Shown: positions 8,536 to 18,115, counted from the first letter of the stretch. The stretch: DNA of 41,239 nucleotides from an uncultured Porphyromonadaceae bacterium (GCA_900548975.1 URMS01000022.1:1-41239), one strand, 5' to 3'. Numbers and translations: made by a program. The notes: generated from the letters alone by a model not told the origin.

Positions 8536-9366
8536 ATGAAAAGAACAGAACTGGTAGAGAAAATATTTGAAAAGGGTACATTCCTGTGTGTGGGTCTTGA
8601 CCCCGACGTGAAGAAGCTTCCGGAATGCATAGAGGGCACTCCGGCCGAACGCGTGCTCGCGTTCAACAAGGCTATAATCGACGCTACGGCAGCCTACTGC
8701 GTGGCCTATAAGCCGAATCTTGCATTCTACGAGTGTCTCGGAGCCGAGGGCATGCGGGTGCTGGAGGAAACCGTGAAATATATCCGGGCCAACTATCCCG
8801 ACCAGTTTATAATAGCCGACGCCAAGCGCGGCGACATCGGCAATACCGCCGCGATGTATGCCCGCACATTCTTCGAGGCTATGGATTTCGACGCCGTTAC
8901 TCTCGCGCCTTATATGGGCGAGGACTCGGTGCGTCCCTTCCTGCAGTACAAGGACCGCTGGTCGATAATCCTGGCGCTGACCTCGAATGCGTCTGCGAGC
9001 GACTTCGAGACCGTCCGCGATGCCAAGGGGGTGCCTATGTATGAGCGTGTGATACGCCGTTCGCGCCATTGGGGCAGCCCCGTCGACACCATGTATGTGG
9101 TCGGCGCGACACAGGCACAGAGCCTCGAGGCTATCCGCGAGGTCGCTCCCCGCCACTTCCTGCTTGTGCCGGGCGTCGGTGCACAGGGCGGCAGCCTTGA
9201 AGAGGTGGTGCGCTACGGCATGATCGACGAGTGCGGTCTGCTTGTCAACAGTAGCCGCGGCATCATCTATGCTTCGTCGGGTGAGGACTATGCTTCGGCT
9301 GCCGGCAATGCCGCCGCCGCTCTTGCGGCCGAAATGGGTCGCCTGATGAAAGAAAAACTCGGCTGA
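8536..9366 (+). CDS. pyrF: Orotidine 5'-phosphate decarboxylase (type 2)
   Basis: 276 residues, matching the longer type-2 OMP decarboxylases. It converts orotidine monophosphate to UMP, the last step of de novo pyrimidine synthesis, in the cytoplasm. The substrate site appears as GLDPDVKKLP near the N-terminus and YKPNLAFYE. The catalytic charge network is DAKRGDIGNT (Asp95, Lys97, Asp100), and the phosphate loop is in the C-terminal 'LVPGVGAQGGSLEE' and 'VNSSRGIIYAS' stretches. The gene follows the DUF4153 gene by 19 bases and ends before a clear Rho-independent terminator. No other pyr genes are nearby. Confidence 0.95.
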   Translation: MKRTELVEKIFEKGTFLCVGLDPDVKKLPECIEGTPAERVLAFNKAIIDATAAYCVAYKPNLAFYECLGAEGMRVLEETVKYIRANYPDQFIIADAKRGDIGNTAAMYARTFFEAMDFDAVTLAPYMGEDSVRPFLQYKDRWSIILALTSNASASDFETVRDAKGVPMYERVIRRSRHWGSPVDTMYVVGATQAQSLEAIREVAPRHFLLVPGVGAQGGSLEEVVRYGMIDECGLLVNSSRGIIYASSGEDYASAAGNAAAALAAEMGRLMKEKLG

Positions 9367-9392
9367 AAGCTAACAGACACTTAAAAAATATG

Positions 9393-9435
9393 ACGCGCCC
9401 AAAGCCTCCCAGAGAGGCCTGAGGGCGCGTTTTTG
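9393..9435 (+). terminator. Rho-independent terminator after pyrF
   Basis: ACGCGCCC (9393-9400) pairs with GGGCGCGT (9423-9430), with an inner stem GCCTC (9404-9408) / GAGGC (9414-9418), followed by TTTT. It separates pyrF from the glycogen genes. Confidence 0.85.
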
Positions 9436-9468
9436 CCTAAAATCGAGGCAGGAAGCAAGCAGAAGCTA

Positions 9469-9499
9469 TTGTTTTTTTGAGAATTAATCGCTACCTTTG
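9469..9499 (+). promoter_or_regulatory. Promoter of the glycogen synthase/phosphorylase pair
   Basis: TTG (9469-9471), a 20-base spacer, TACCTTTG (9492-9499). It matches the Bacteroidetes promoter consensus closely. Transcription would start near 9506, leaving a leader of about 20 bases. Confidence 0.8.
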
Positions 9500-9525
9500 C
9501 GCCTCCGAAATCATAACTATCCGAT

Positions 9526-11181
9526 ATGGACAATTGTCGACAAGAAATTGATTTTCTATTCGAAACGAGCTGGGAGGTCTGCAATAAGGTCGGCGGTATC
9601 TATACCGTGCTTTCAAGTAAAGCCAAGACATACAAGGCAAGCTTCGGTGACAATCTTATATTTATAGGTCCGGATGTATGGAGTGAAGAAAATCCATCGC
9701 CGTACTTCACCGAATCGCCCCGTCTTCTCCGCCGCTGGGCTGAGAACGCTCTTCTGCCCGAAGGTGTGGATGTGCGTGTAGGCCGTTGGGAAATTCCGGG
9801 CCGTCCTGTGGCAATCCTCGTGAAATTCGATGGCATGTATGCCAATAAAGATGCTGCCTATGGCCGCATGTGGGATCTCTATGGAGTCGATTCGCTTCAT
9901 GCCTACGGCGACTACGACGAAGGCTGTGCCTTTGCCCGCGCCGCCGCCGTGGTGATAGAAAGCATCGTGGAGTTTACCGGCACTGATCCGCGCAAGGTCG
10001 TAGCTCATTTCGATGAATGGACTACCGCCATGGGGCTTCTTACCCTCAAGGCCGACATGCCCGGCATAGCTACCGTATTTACCACCCATGCAACGAGCAT
10101 AGGCCGCAGCATATGCGGCAACGGTAAGCCTCTCTACGATCAGCTTGCCAATTATAACGGCGATCAGATGGCGGCCGAACTCAACATGCAGTCGAAGCAC
10201 TCGCTGGAGAAAGCCGCTGCATGGAACGCCGACTGTTTCACCACCGTGAGCGATGTAACAGCCCGCGAGGCCGCTCAGCTTCTTGAAAAGAAGCCCGATG
10301 TGGTGACTCCCAACGGTTTCGAACTGAACTTCGTACCTGCCAAGACAAAATATAAGGCCGCCCGGACAGCCGCCCGCAAGCAGATGCTCCGCGTGGCATC
10401 GGCTCTCACAGGCCTCGACTACGGCGACGATACTTTCATAGTGGCCACTTCGGGCCGCTGCGAATACCGCAACAAGGGTATCGACATGTATCTCGATGCC
10501 ATCAGCGCTCTGGCCGCAGCAGGCCTAAAGCGTCGTGTGCTCGCGTTTGTGATGGTGCCCGCATGGTGTGCCGGCCCGCGCTCCGACCTCGCCCACAGTC
10601 TTGCCATGGACGAACGTTCGCGTCTTGCCGATCCGCTGCTGACACACAATCTCCACAACTACAACGACGACCCGGTGAACCGCCGCATGCATGAACTCGG
10701 CTTTGCCAACGATGCCGCATCGGGTGTGTCGGTGATATATGTGCCGTGCTATCTCGACGGACAGGACGGTATTTTCAACCTCACGTACTACGAGCTTCTG
10801 CCGGGCCTGGATGCGACGGTGTTCCCGTCGTACTACGAGCCCTGGGGCTATACCCCCCTCGAGAGTGTATCGTTCGGCGTGCCGACAGTGACTACCGATC
10901 TTGCCGGCTTCGGCATGTGGGTAGAGGAATACTGCAAACCCGGATTCGCCACCTCCGGTGTGGAGGTGATTCACCGCGACGACTCCAACTACAGCGAGGC
11001 CTGTGCGGCCATAGTGGCAGATCTTCGCACGCTTGTGTGCGCATCGGATTCCGACATGGCTCTCTACCGTAAAGAGGCCTCCGCCACAGCCCATAAGGCA
11101 CAGTGGACCGATTTTATGAAATACTACGACGCCTCATATTGCATTGCCCTCGAGCACCGCGATGAGCGTACATTAAAATAA
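9526..11181 (+). CDS. GT3-family glycogen synthase
   Basis: 551 residues. It resembles the animal/fungal-type glycogen synthases (GT3), not the bacterial GlgA (GT5). The N-terminal donor/acceptor loop reads 'FETSWEVCNKVGGIYTVLSS', the KVGG signature, and the C-terminal half has 'PSYYEPWGYTPLES', the E-x7-E motif that holds the catalytic and nucleotide-binding acidic residues. It extends alpha-1,4-glucan chains from a nucleotide-glucose donor, probably UDP-glucose for GT3, in the cytoplasm. It is shorter than yeast or mammalian enzymes (about 700) because it lacks the phosphorylated regulatory tail. The phosphorylase follows by 44 bases, so synthesis and breakdown are coupled in one unit. No glgC or branching enzyme is in the window. 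Confidence 0.9.
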   Translation: MDNCRQEIDFLFETSWEVCNKVGGIYTVLSSKAKTYKASFGDNLIFIGPDVWSEENPSPYFTESPRLLRRWAENALLPEGVDVRVGRWEIPGRPVAILVKFDGMYANKDAAYGRMWDLYGVDSLHAYGDYDEGCAFARAAAVVIESIVEFTGTDPRKVVAHFDEWTTAMGLLTLKADMPGIATVFTTHATSIGRSICGNGKPLYDQLANYNGDQMAAELNMQSKHSLEKAAAWNADCFTTVSDVTAREAAQLLEKKPDVVTPNGFELNFVPAKTKYKAARTAARKQMLRVASALTGLDYGDDTFIVATSGRCEYRNKGIDMYLDAISALAAAGLKRRVLAFVMVPAWCAGPRSDLAHSLAMDERSRLADPLLTHNLHNYNDDPVNRRMHELGFANDAASGVSVIYVPCYLDGQDGIFNLTYYELLPGLDATVFPSYYEPWGYTPLESVSFGVPTVTTDLAGFGMWVEEYCKPGFATSGVEVIHRDDSNYSEACAAIVADLRTLVCASDSDMALYRKEASATAHKAQWTDFMKYYDASYCIALEHRDERTLK

Positions 11182-11225
11182 TCTCCTTAAAAATTTCCTA
11201 TATAAGAGGATAAAACAAATAACAT

Positions 11226-13784
11226 ATGAAATTACCCGTAAGCAACACGAACGCACCTCAGTGGCGCGACATTACAGTCAAGGCCGAGCTTCCCGCGCAG
11301 CTCAAACCCCTTGACGAGCTTGCAAAGAACCTCTGGTGGGTATGGAACAGCGAGGCCAAAAACCTCTTCCGCTCCCTCAACCCCGACTTGTGGCGCAATA
11401 CCGGCGAGAATCCGGTGATGCTCCTCCAGCAGCTCTCCTCCGACCGTATCGCAGAAATTATTGCAGACGAAGTCCTCATGGGCCAGATCAACCATGTATA
11501 TGCCGATTTCAAGGAATACATGAGCAAGCCCATGCGCAAGGATGTGCCGTCGGTATCGTATTTCTCGATGGAATATGGTATCTGCAACTGCCTCAAGATA
11601 TATTCCGGCGGTCTTGGCGTACTTGCCGGCGACTACATCAAGGAAGCATCGGACAGCTGCGTCGACATGACCGCCGTCGGTTTCCTCTATCGCTATGGCT
11701 ACTTCACCCAGACACTGTCGGTCGACGGCCAGCAGGTGGCCAACTATGAGCCTCAGAACTTCAACCAGCTGCCTATCGAGCAGGTGATGGAGAAAGACGG
11801 CCGCCCCATGATTCTGGAAGTGCCCTATCCCGGCCGTATCATCTACTCGCACATCTGGCGTGTGAATGTAGGCCGCATGAAGCTCTACCTGATGGATACC
11901 GACTTCGACATGAACAGCGAATTCGACCGCCCCATCACTCACAAGCTTTACGGCGGTGACTGGGAGAACCGCATCAAGCAGGAATATCTGCTCGGTATCG
12001 GCGGTGTGCTCATGCTGCAGAAACTCGGCGTGAACAGCCAGCTTTACCATGCCAACGAAGGCCATGCCGCCCTGTTGAACCTCCAGCGTCTTGTCGACTA
12101 TGTGCAGAAAGACGGTCTGAGCTTCAATGTGGCTCTCGAACTGGTGCGTGCGTCGTCGCTCTATACCGTACATACTCCCGTCCCCGCCGGACACGACTAC
12201 TTCGACGAAGGTCTCTTCGGCAAGTACATGGGTGAATATCCCGCCAAGCTCGGCATCAGCTGGAACGATCTCATGAACATGGGCCGCGAGAATCCCGACA
12301 CCAACGAACGTTTCTCGATGAGTGTGTTCGCTCTCAACACATGCCAGGAAGCCAACGGCGTGAGCTGGCTGCACGGTGAAGTGTCGAAGAAGATGTTCGC
12401 CGGCATATGGAAAGGCTACTCGTGGGAGGAAAGCCATGTCGGCTATGTGACCAACGGCGTGCACATGCCCACCTGGGCCGCTTCGGAATGGAAGGAATTC
12501 TACTGGAACGAACTCGGTCCTCAGGTGTTCGAGCATCAGAGCGATCCCGAGGCATGGAAGGGTATCTTCGATGTTCCCGATGAGAAAATCTGGAATATGC
12601 GCGTCACCCTCAAGAACAAATTCATCAACTTCGTACGCCGCGACTTCAAGGAGAAGTGGCTCGCCAACCAGGGCGATCCTTCGGCTGTGATGAATATCGT
12701 AGACAAAATCAATCCCAATGCCCTCATCATAGGCTTCGCCCGACGCTTCGCCACCTACAAGCGCGCACACCTTCTCTTCACCGACCTCGACCGTCTTGCA
12801 CGTATCGTGAACAACGAGAAGTTCCCCGTGCAGTTCGTATTCGCAGGCAAGGCTCACCCCGCCGACGGTGCCGGCCAGGGCCTTATCAAGCGCATTGTAG
12901 AAATTTCGCGCATGCCCCAGTTCCTCGGCAAGATCATCTTCCTCGAGGACTACAACATGATCGTAGCCAAGCGCCTTGTGACCGGTGTGGATATCTGGCT
13001 CAACACTCCGACACGTCCTCTCGAAGCTTCCGGTACATCGGGCGAAAAGGCCGAAATGAACGGTGTGCTCAACTTCTCGGTTCTCGACGGCTGGTGGTAC
13101 GAAGGCTATCGCTTCAATGAGCATGCCGGCTGGGCGCTTACAGACAAGCGTACCTACACAGATCAGGGTCAGCAGGACAAACTCGATGCCGCAACTATCT
13201 ATTCGATGCTCGAGAACGAGATCATACCTCTCTACTTCGAGAAGAATTCGGCCGGATATTCGCCCAAATGGATACAGTATATCAAGGGTTCGATCGGCGA
13301 TATCGCTCCCCACTTCACCATGAAGCGTATGATCGACGACTATATCGCACGATTCTACGACAAGGAAGCCGCCCGCAGCAAGCGCCTGACCGCCGATAAC
13401 TTTGCACTCGCCAAGAGCATAGCATCATGGAAAGAACGCGTGGCCTCGGAATGGGACGGCGTGAAGGTTCTCGACGTGCGCCATAGCGGCGAACTCAACA
13501 ATTCCATCGCCGGAGAGCCTATCCATATCGAAGTGACTGTGGACACCAACGGCATCGGCCGTGACCTCGGTCTCGAAATGGTCGTTTACCGTCAGCAGGA
13601 CGGTCAGGAGTCGCTTTCACGCATCGAGCCTTTCAAGGTTGTGAAGGAAGATGGCAATGTCCTTACCTACGAACTCAAGACCAAGCTCCGCGATGCCGGC
13701 GTATTCCGCTACGGTTTCCGTCTGTATCCCAAGAATGCCGAACTCCCGCACCGTCAGGACTTCGCGTTCACCCGCTGGATCTGA
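11226..13784 (+). CDS. glgP: Alpha-glucan (glycogen/maltodextrin) phosphorylase, GT35
   Basis: 852 residues, the short 'alpha-glucan family' type. A DUF3417-like N-terminal part (about 15-120, with 'LPAQLKPLDELAKNLWWVWN') precedes the GT35 catalytic region. The pyridoxal-phosphate lysine is Lys608 in EASGTSGEKAEMNG, followed by the usual 'LDGWWYEGY'. It releases glucose 1-phosphate from glycogen or maltodextrin using phosphate, in the cytoplasm. The motif has Glu where relatives usually have Met or Asn before the lysine. The last 90 residues look like an added beta-sheet domain ('IHIEVTVDTNGIGRDLGLEM'). It is co-transcribed with the GT3 synthase, 44 bases upstream, and ends at a strong hairpin. 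Confidence 0.93.
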   Translation: MKLPVSNTNAPQWRDITVKAELPAQLKPLDELAKNLWWVWNSEAKNLFRSLNPDLWRNTGENPVMLLQQLSSDRIAEIIADEVLMGQINHVYADFKEYMSKPMRKDVPSVSYFSMEYGICNCLKIYSGGLGVLAGDYIKEASDSCVDMTAVGFLYRYGYFTQTLSVDGQQVANYEPQNFNQLPIEQVMEKDGRPMILEVPYPGRIIYSHIWRVNVGRMKLYLMDTDFDMNSEFDRPITHKLYGGDWENRIKQEYLLGIGGVLMLQKLGVNSQLYHANEGHAALLNLQRLVDYVQKDGLSFNVALELVRASSLYTVHTPVPAGHDYFDEGLFGKYMGEYPAKLGISWNDLMNMGRENPDTNERFSMSVFALNTCQEANGVSWLHGEVSKKMFAGIWKGYSWEESHVGYVTNGVHMPTWAASEWKEFYWNELGPQVFEHQSDPEAWKGIFDVPDEKIWNMRVTLKNKFINFVRRDFKEKWLANQGDPSAVMNIVDKINPNALIIGFARRFATYKRAHLLFTDLDRLARIVNNEKFPVQFVFAGKAHPADGAGQGLIKRIVEISRMPQFLGKIIFLEDYNMIVAKRLVTGVDIWLNTPTRPLEASGTSGEKAEMNGVLNFSVLDGWWYEGYRFNEHAGWALTDKRTYTDQGQQDKLDAATIYSMLENEIIPLYFEKNSAGYSPKWIQYIKGSIGDIAPHFTMKRMIDDYIARFYDKEAARSKRLTADNFALAKSIASWKERVASEWDGVKVLDVRHSGELNNSIAGEPIHIEVTVDTNGIGRDLGLEMVVYRQQDGQESLSRIEPFKVVKEDGNVLTYELKTKLRDAGVFRYGFRLYPKNAELPHRQDFAFTRWI

Positions 13785-13804
13785 TAAGATATAAGTAAAA
13801 GCAA

Positions 13805-13848
13805 CAATCCCACGCTGTGCTTCCTGATGGAATGGCAGCGTGGGATTG
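13805..13848. terminator. Bidirectional hairpin between glgP and the efflux operon
   Basis: CAATCCCACGCTG (13805-13817) pairs perfectly with CAGCGTGGGATTG (13836-13848) around an 18-base loop. It lies between two convergent stop codons (13784 and 13871) and can serve both strands, though no long T tract follows. Confidence 0.75.
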
Positions 13849-13870
13849 CTGTATATATGGGGCTGTCGGT

Positions 13871-15481
13871 TCAGGCGAGGTCGCGGGCACGTTCCTCGGT
13901 GCGGACCATGCGACGGAGTGTGCGCCGGATGGTCTTCCATTTCGGGAATATGGCCCAGGGCCGCAGGGGGCTGTAGCTTACCAGAATGATGAGAATGGAT
14001 GTGAGCGCCACGATGAGGAGCCATCCGTAGATTTCTTTCATCGACACGACCAGAGCGTGTGTCTGTACGATGCCCATGAGTTGCCCCACAGGCATATGAG
14101 CCGTGTCGGGATTGAAGTCGGTGGCCACGGAGCTGAGAAGAGACGCGTTTTTAGCCAGGGTATGCCGCAGCCACTCGCCGACTACGGCAGGGCCGAATGT
14201 CGCGCCCATGACGGCGCCGGTGAAGCCGTTGATGGTAAGTGCCTGGGGAAATACCTGAAAGGGCGGCCCGCTCTGTACGATGGACGTCAGGAAAACTATC
14301 GAGATGATAACCGAGGCGGCCCCACGGAAGAACAAGGGCACGAAGAGCATTTCTTTCTCGACGTTGTAGTCTATGACGAAATAGAAATACGCGAGATATA
14401 TGGCTGCAAGTGTGAATCCGATAGCTGTCATGGTCTTATAACGCCATTTGCGCAGAGCAAAGGTGACATATGTGAACGCGCAGCCGGCTAAAATGCCAGC
14501 GAATACATACCAGTTGAGATCGATGAGATTGGTTTCGTCGAAGCCGAGAGCCGTTGCCGCGTATGAGTGCTCGAACACATGCTCTGTGGCGATGAGAGTG
14601 AAGAATACCAGGTAGACGGCGGTGGCACGGATGACATTGCGGTTTGTCATTGCCCGGAACGATATGTAGGGATGATGGAGGAAGCTTGCTCTCCACAGGT
14701 TTATAGCCAGAGATGCCAGGCCGAGTAGGGCGGCAAGACGGATTTCCAATGCATCCCACCAGTCGTAGAAATTGCCATAGACGCATATGAATGTGAAGCA
14801 CATCATGAATCCGGCCCACAGGATGCTTCCGATCCAGTCGATGCCGAGCAGCGGGATGAACATGGGTCCGCGCACCGGGCGCAGCAGTATCATCACGGCA
14901 AGCATCATGAACGCAAGCAGACCGACCATGATCCACTGCATGTACTCCCACTGTGTATAGAAGGCAGTATAGATGGTGGCGATGCCGCTGAGCTGGATTA
15001 CGCTGTCGACCACCAGATAGACATAGCAGAAGAACACCGACATGTCGCGGACGGGTGTGAGCCATAGCTGGATGGTGGAGTTACAGGCAAGGGTGGCCTG
15101 CATTCTGAACCATCCGGCCACGAAGCACACGGCCACCATTAGAGGCACCGAAGTGGAGCAGGCGCACACGATGTTGGCGACGATGAGCACGATGGCGGCC
15201 GACAGAAGCTGCGTGCGGTTGGAGAAGCGGAACTTGAAGCGGAACATTACCGCGAAGTTTATGGACATGCCGATGAGCGAGGCATATCCTATCATAAGGA
15301 TATCCTCCTGCATCAGAGCGGTGGTGCCGACCATGCCGGAGGCAGCCGCCAGATATACACCACCCGAAAACTGGATGATGAGGACAAAGAAGATGAACAG
15401 CCACGGCTTGAGTCGCCGCGGAATGTAGTCGGGGACGTCGGGAATATCGAACGGTCCCTGGGGAGCATGCCAGTCTGCCAT
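13871..15481 (-). CDS. MFS multidrug efflux permease, DHA2/EmrB-like
   Basis: 536 residues with about 14 hydrophobic segments, the topology of the DHA2 (EmrB/QacA) drug:proton antiporters, and a basic C-terminal tail. It would be the inner-membrane pump of a three-part efflux system. Its ATG (15481) lies one base after the stop of the HlyD-like adaptor, and the TolC-like channel gene precedes that, a complete EmrAB-TolC-like set. The protein is divergent from classic EmrB in its N-terminal helices, as is common in Bacteroidetes. Substrates cannot be predicted: drugs, bile salts, fatty acids or a secreted metabolite are all possible. Confidence 0.85.
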   Translation of the reverse strand: MADWHAPQGPFDIPDVPDYIPRRLKPWLFIFFVLIIQFSGGVYLAAASGMVGTTALMQEDILMIGYASLIGMSINFAVMFRFKFRFSNRTQLLSAAIVLIVANIVCACSTSVPLMVAVCFVAGWFRMQATLACNSTIQLWLTPVRDMSVFFCYVYLVVDSVIQLSGIATIYTAFYTQWEYMQWIMVGLLAFMMLAVMILLRPVRGPMFIPLLGIDWIGSILWAGFMMCFTFICVYGNFYDWWDALEIRLAALLGLASLAINLWRASFLHHPYISFRAMTNRNVIRATAVYLVFFTLIATEHVFEHSYAATALGFDETNLIDLNWYVFAGILAGCAFTYVTFALRKWRYKTMTAIGFTLAAIYLAYFYFVIDYNVEKEMLFVPLFFRGAASVIISIVFLTSIVQSGPPFQVFPQALTINGFTGAVMGATFGPAVVGEWLRHTLAKNASLLSSVATDFNPDTAHMPVGQLMGIVQTHALVVSMKEIYGWLLIVALTSILIILVSYSPLRPWAIFPKWKTIRRTLRRMVRTEERARDLA

Positions 15482-15482
15482 T

Positions 15483-16517
15483 TCAGTACCTGACTTCGCA
15501 CTCCACGTTCATACCGGCCCGGAGACGCTGCATGCCGTCGGGATTGTTGTCGGGCGAAAAATTGATGCGCACCGGTATGCGCTGGCGTACCTTCACGAAG
15601 TTGCCGGCGGAGTTGTCCTGGGGCAGAATCGACAGAGAGGCGCCGGTTGCCTTGGAGATTGCGCCGACGGTGCCGCGGAATACGACTCCCGGGATGGCGT
15701 CGACCTTTATTTCCACGTCGCTGCCCGGGGCGATATGATGAAGCTGGGTTTCCTTGTAGTTGGCGGCCACCCATACATCGCCTGAGTCAACGACGTCGAG
15801 AAGGGTCTGCCCGGGCTGCACGAGCTGCCCAACCTGTATTTCCTTGCGTGATGTGTAGCCGTCGCACGGAGCGGTTATGACGCAGTAGGAAAGGTTGAGT
15901 TCGGCAGTGGCAAGCAGGGCGGCTGCGAGGTCGATGCCGGCATCGTTCTGGGCGATTCTCTGGCGTGTTTCGGCTACGACCGAAGATGTGGCCGAGCGCT
16001 GACGCGCGAGCATGTGATAGCGTGCTTTTTTGGCCTCGTAGTCGGTTTTTGCGGCGTCGTACTGCTGGCGGGTCACGGCGTCCTGCTCGAGCAGGGCGGA
16101 GTAGCGTTTGAAATCGGTCTCGGCCATGTCCATCACCACTTTTGCTTCGGCAATCGAGGCTTCGGTGACTGCGACATTGGCAGAGGCGACACCGATAGTG
16201 CGGTCGGCAACGCTTCGGCCGGCGAGCGCGTTCTGATAGTCGGCCTGAGCCTGCGCTACCCGGAGTTTCATATCGGCATCGTCGATAATAACGAGGGTAT
16301 CGCCTTTTTTCACCGGTTCGTATTCGTTGAAACGGATTTCTTTGATATATCCCTGCACGCGGCTGTTGACGGGTACGATCTGCTGTCGCACCTGGGCGTT
16401 GTCGGTGAATTCGACGTTCCCGAGATGGACGAATTTACTTGCGACCCAGATAGCGGCGGCTACAATGACCAGAATGGTAACGACGTAGGATATTATTTTT
16501 TTTGTGCGGTGGTTCAT
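15483..16517 (-). CDS. HlyD/EmrA-type membrane-fusion adaptor
   Basis: 344 residues. One N-terminal transmembrane helix (IISYVVTILVIVAAAIWVAS) is followed by the first half of a biotinyl-lipoyl domain ('VQGYIKEIRFNEYEPVKKGDTL'), a long alpha-hairpin (about 85-200, heptad-like, rich in Ala/Glu/Arg), the second lipoyl half ('ITAPCDGYTSRKEIQVGQLVQPGQ') and a beta-barrel domain. It links the MFS pump to the outer-membrane channel across the periplasm. Its ATG overlaps the TolC stop by four bases (ATGA at 16514-16517), and the pump starts one base after its own stop, so the three subunits are translationally coupled. Confidence 0.9.
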   Translation of the reverse strand: MNHRTKKIISYVVTILVIVAAAIWVASKFVHLGNVEFTDNAQVRQQIVPVNSRVQGYIKEIRFNEYEPVKKGDTLVIIDDADMKLRVAQAQADYQNALAGRSVADRTIGVASANVAVTEASIAEAKVVMDMAETDFKRYSALLEQDAVTRQQYDAAKTDYEAKKARYHMLARQRSATSSVVAETRQRIAQNDAGIDLAAALLATAELNLSYCVITAPCDGYTSRKEIQVGQLVQPGQTLLDVVDSGDVWVAANYKETQLHHIAPGSDVEIKVDAIPGVVFRGTVGAISKATGASLSILPQDNSAGNFVKVRQRIPVRINFSPDNNPDGMQRLRAGMNVECEVRY

Positions 16518-17827
16518 ATCTTTCCGGAGGTGAATAAGAGTTTGTAGTAATAGTATATGATGTCGATGCGGGCGTTGACGAGCTGCTGCTGGGCGTCGAG
16601 GCGCGCATTGGCTGCGTCGAGCATATCGGTGATGAGAGCCATGTCGGCGCTGTAGCGGGTGGATGTGGTGTGATAATTCCGTTCGGCCAGTTCGACGCTT
16701 TTTTCGCGTGTTTTAAGTTCTTCGTAGGCCTCGAGGTATCTTACATAGTCGGCGCGGACGGCGAGCGAGGTATTTTCGCGAGCGGCATCGAGCTCTTCGG
16801 CCGATTTGATGGTTGCTGCTTTGCTTTTGGCCTGTGATTTATTGCTTTTGAAAAGGGACGAAATATTGTAGCTCACACCCACACCTACGTACCAGTAGCT
16901 GAGATTGCGGTTGATAGGCGGAACTTCGACAAGAATAGGGCCGTCGATGGTCCAGGCGGCCTGTATACCGATTTTGGGCAGCCGTTCGGACCGGACGAGC
17001 TTTTCGGCCTTGCGGCTTATTTCGACGCCTGTGCGGGCAATGGCTATGGCCGGAGCGTTGATCTCGGCTTCGGTCTGCCACCAGTTTTCTGAGGCCAGTG
17101 GGAGGCTGCGGGCGAGGATTGTGGAGTCGGGGAGTATGACTGTACCCTGCGGCATGCCTGCTACGGTGACGAGATTGTTGTTGAGGATGAGCAGGGTATT
17201 GTTGATGCGGATGAGATCGAGCTCGAGGTTCGACAGAAGCAGTTCGTAGCGGGTGATATCGTTTTGCAAAGCGGTGCCCTGGCTGTAGCGTGCGCGCATT
17301 TCACCGAGCACTTTTCGGGCGGCTCCGATATTGGCTTCGACCACGTGGCGGAGGTTGGTATATTTATAGATATCGAGATAGAATCCGGTCAACTGGAAGC
17401 GGATATTATCGCGGCTGAAGTCGGCGGCATAACGTGCGGCGGTGCTTTTGAGCGATGCCATTTCGATGCCTGCTGTTATGGTACCTCCGGTGTAGAGCGG
17501 TTGTGAGAGGTTTACGGCAAAGCCGTTGCCGAGATGGGGTATGGGTGCTTTCTGGCGGTCGGAGAAATTGCGTTTGGTTATAAAGCCGTCGCCGATGTAG
17601 CTTAGCGACAGATCTGCCGAGATGTCGGGAAGGCGGTGGCTCCGGGCGACACTTTCGTCGCGGAGAGCCTCCTCGACCGCGGAAACCGATGGACGGAGCT
17701 GAACGCTGTTTGCCTCGGCTATATCGAAGATTTCTTCGAGAGAGACCACTGACTGGGCTTGCAACACAATTCCTCCGCTCAGCAGCCATGACACAAGCAG
17801 CCCTGTGAGCAATCGATGATTGTTCAT
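16514..17827 (-). CDS. TolC-family outer-membrane efflux channel
   Basis: 437 residues with a Sec signal peptide ending near LQAQS. Two OEP/TolC repeats follow; the second contains long helical stretches ('RENTSLAVRADYVRYLEAYEELKTREKSVELAERNYH') and the conserved 'TRYSADMALITDMLDAANARLDAQQQL' pattern. It forms the trimeric outer-membrane duct for the adaptor and pump encoded next. It is the first gene of the operon and overlaps emrA-like by four bases. The region upstream (17828-18115) looks like a long structured leader fed by a promoter at 18121-18150. No TetR, MarR or AraC regulator gene is adjacent. Confidence 0.88.
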   Translation of the reverse strand: MNNHRLLTGLLVSWLLSGGIVLQAQSVVSLEEIFDIAEANSVQLRPSVSAVEEALRDESVARSHRLPDISADLSLSYIGDGFITKRNFSDRQKAPIPHLGNGFAVNLSQPLYTGGTITAGIEMASLKSTAARYAADFSRDNIRFQLTGFYLDIYKYTNLRHVVEANIGAARKVLGEMRARYSQGTALQNDITRYELLLSNLELDLIRINNTLLILNNNLVTVAGMPQGTVILPDSTILARSLPLASENWWQTEAEINAPAIAIARTGVEISRKAEKLVRSERLPKIGIQAAWTIDGPILVEVPPINRNLSYWYVGVGVSYNISSLFKSNKSQAKSKAATIKSAEELDAARENTSLAVRADYVRYLEAYEELKTREKSVELAERNYHTTSTRYSADMALITDMLDAANARLDAQQQLVNARIDIIYYYYKLLFTSGKI

Positions 17828-18115
17828 GAAAAAATTAATTATGTGTTATTGACTATTGCTCCCGCCGGAATATTCGCACGAAAGGTAGCCGCTGATTATC
17901 GGCGGCCATGAATACTATGTAAAAAAGGAGCTGAATTTATAAGGATGAGAACGGTTCCCGAACGGAAGGTCCTTCCTTTATTCCGGCATCAGACCCGGCG
18001 AATTGGGGCTGTGCTTTTCCAATTTTCAAGAACTCCCCAGTTTCTCAGGAGAACGCGGAGAGCTGTTGTGTAGTGAGTGGTTAAGATCATTCAAACTGTG
18101 ATTCTTTGTGAATCG
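17828..18115 (-). other. Long structured 5' leader or small RNA upstream of the efflux operon
   Basis: About 285 bases without an ORF lie between a good minus-strand promoter and the TolC start. Several stems are visible: CTGTGATTC/GAATCGCAG at 18096-18118 right at the 5' end, AATTGG/CCAATT at 18001-18006 and 18019-18024, the palindrome GGAAGG-T-CCTTCC at 17964-17976, and GCCGC/GCGGC around 17888-17906. A run of six T on the transcribed strand (17926-17921) could end a transcript of about 195 bases. Either a regulated leader of the efflux operon or a free-standing small RNA fits; I do not recognise a known riboswitch. Confidence 0.4.

Noticed and set aside
11232..13313. A 693-codon open frame on the minus strand, opposite glgP
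   Set aside because: It is antisense to a clear GT35 enzyme, has no start context or family features, and is His/Val/Glu-rich in the way codon-biased shadows are.
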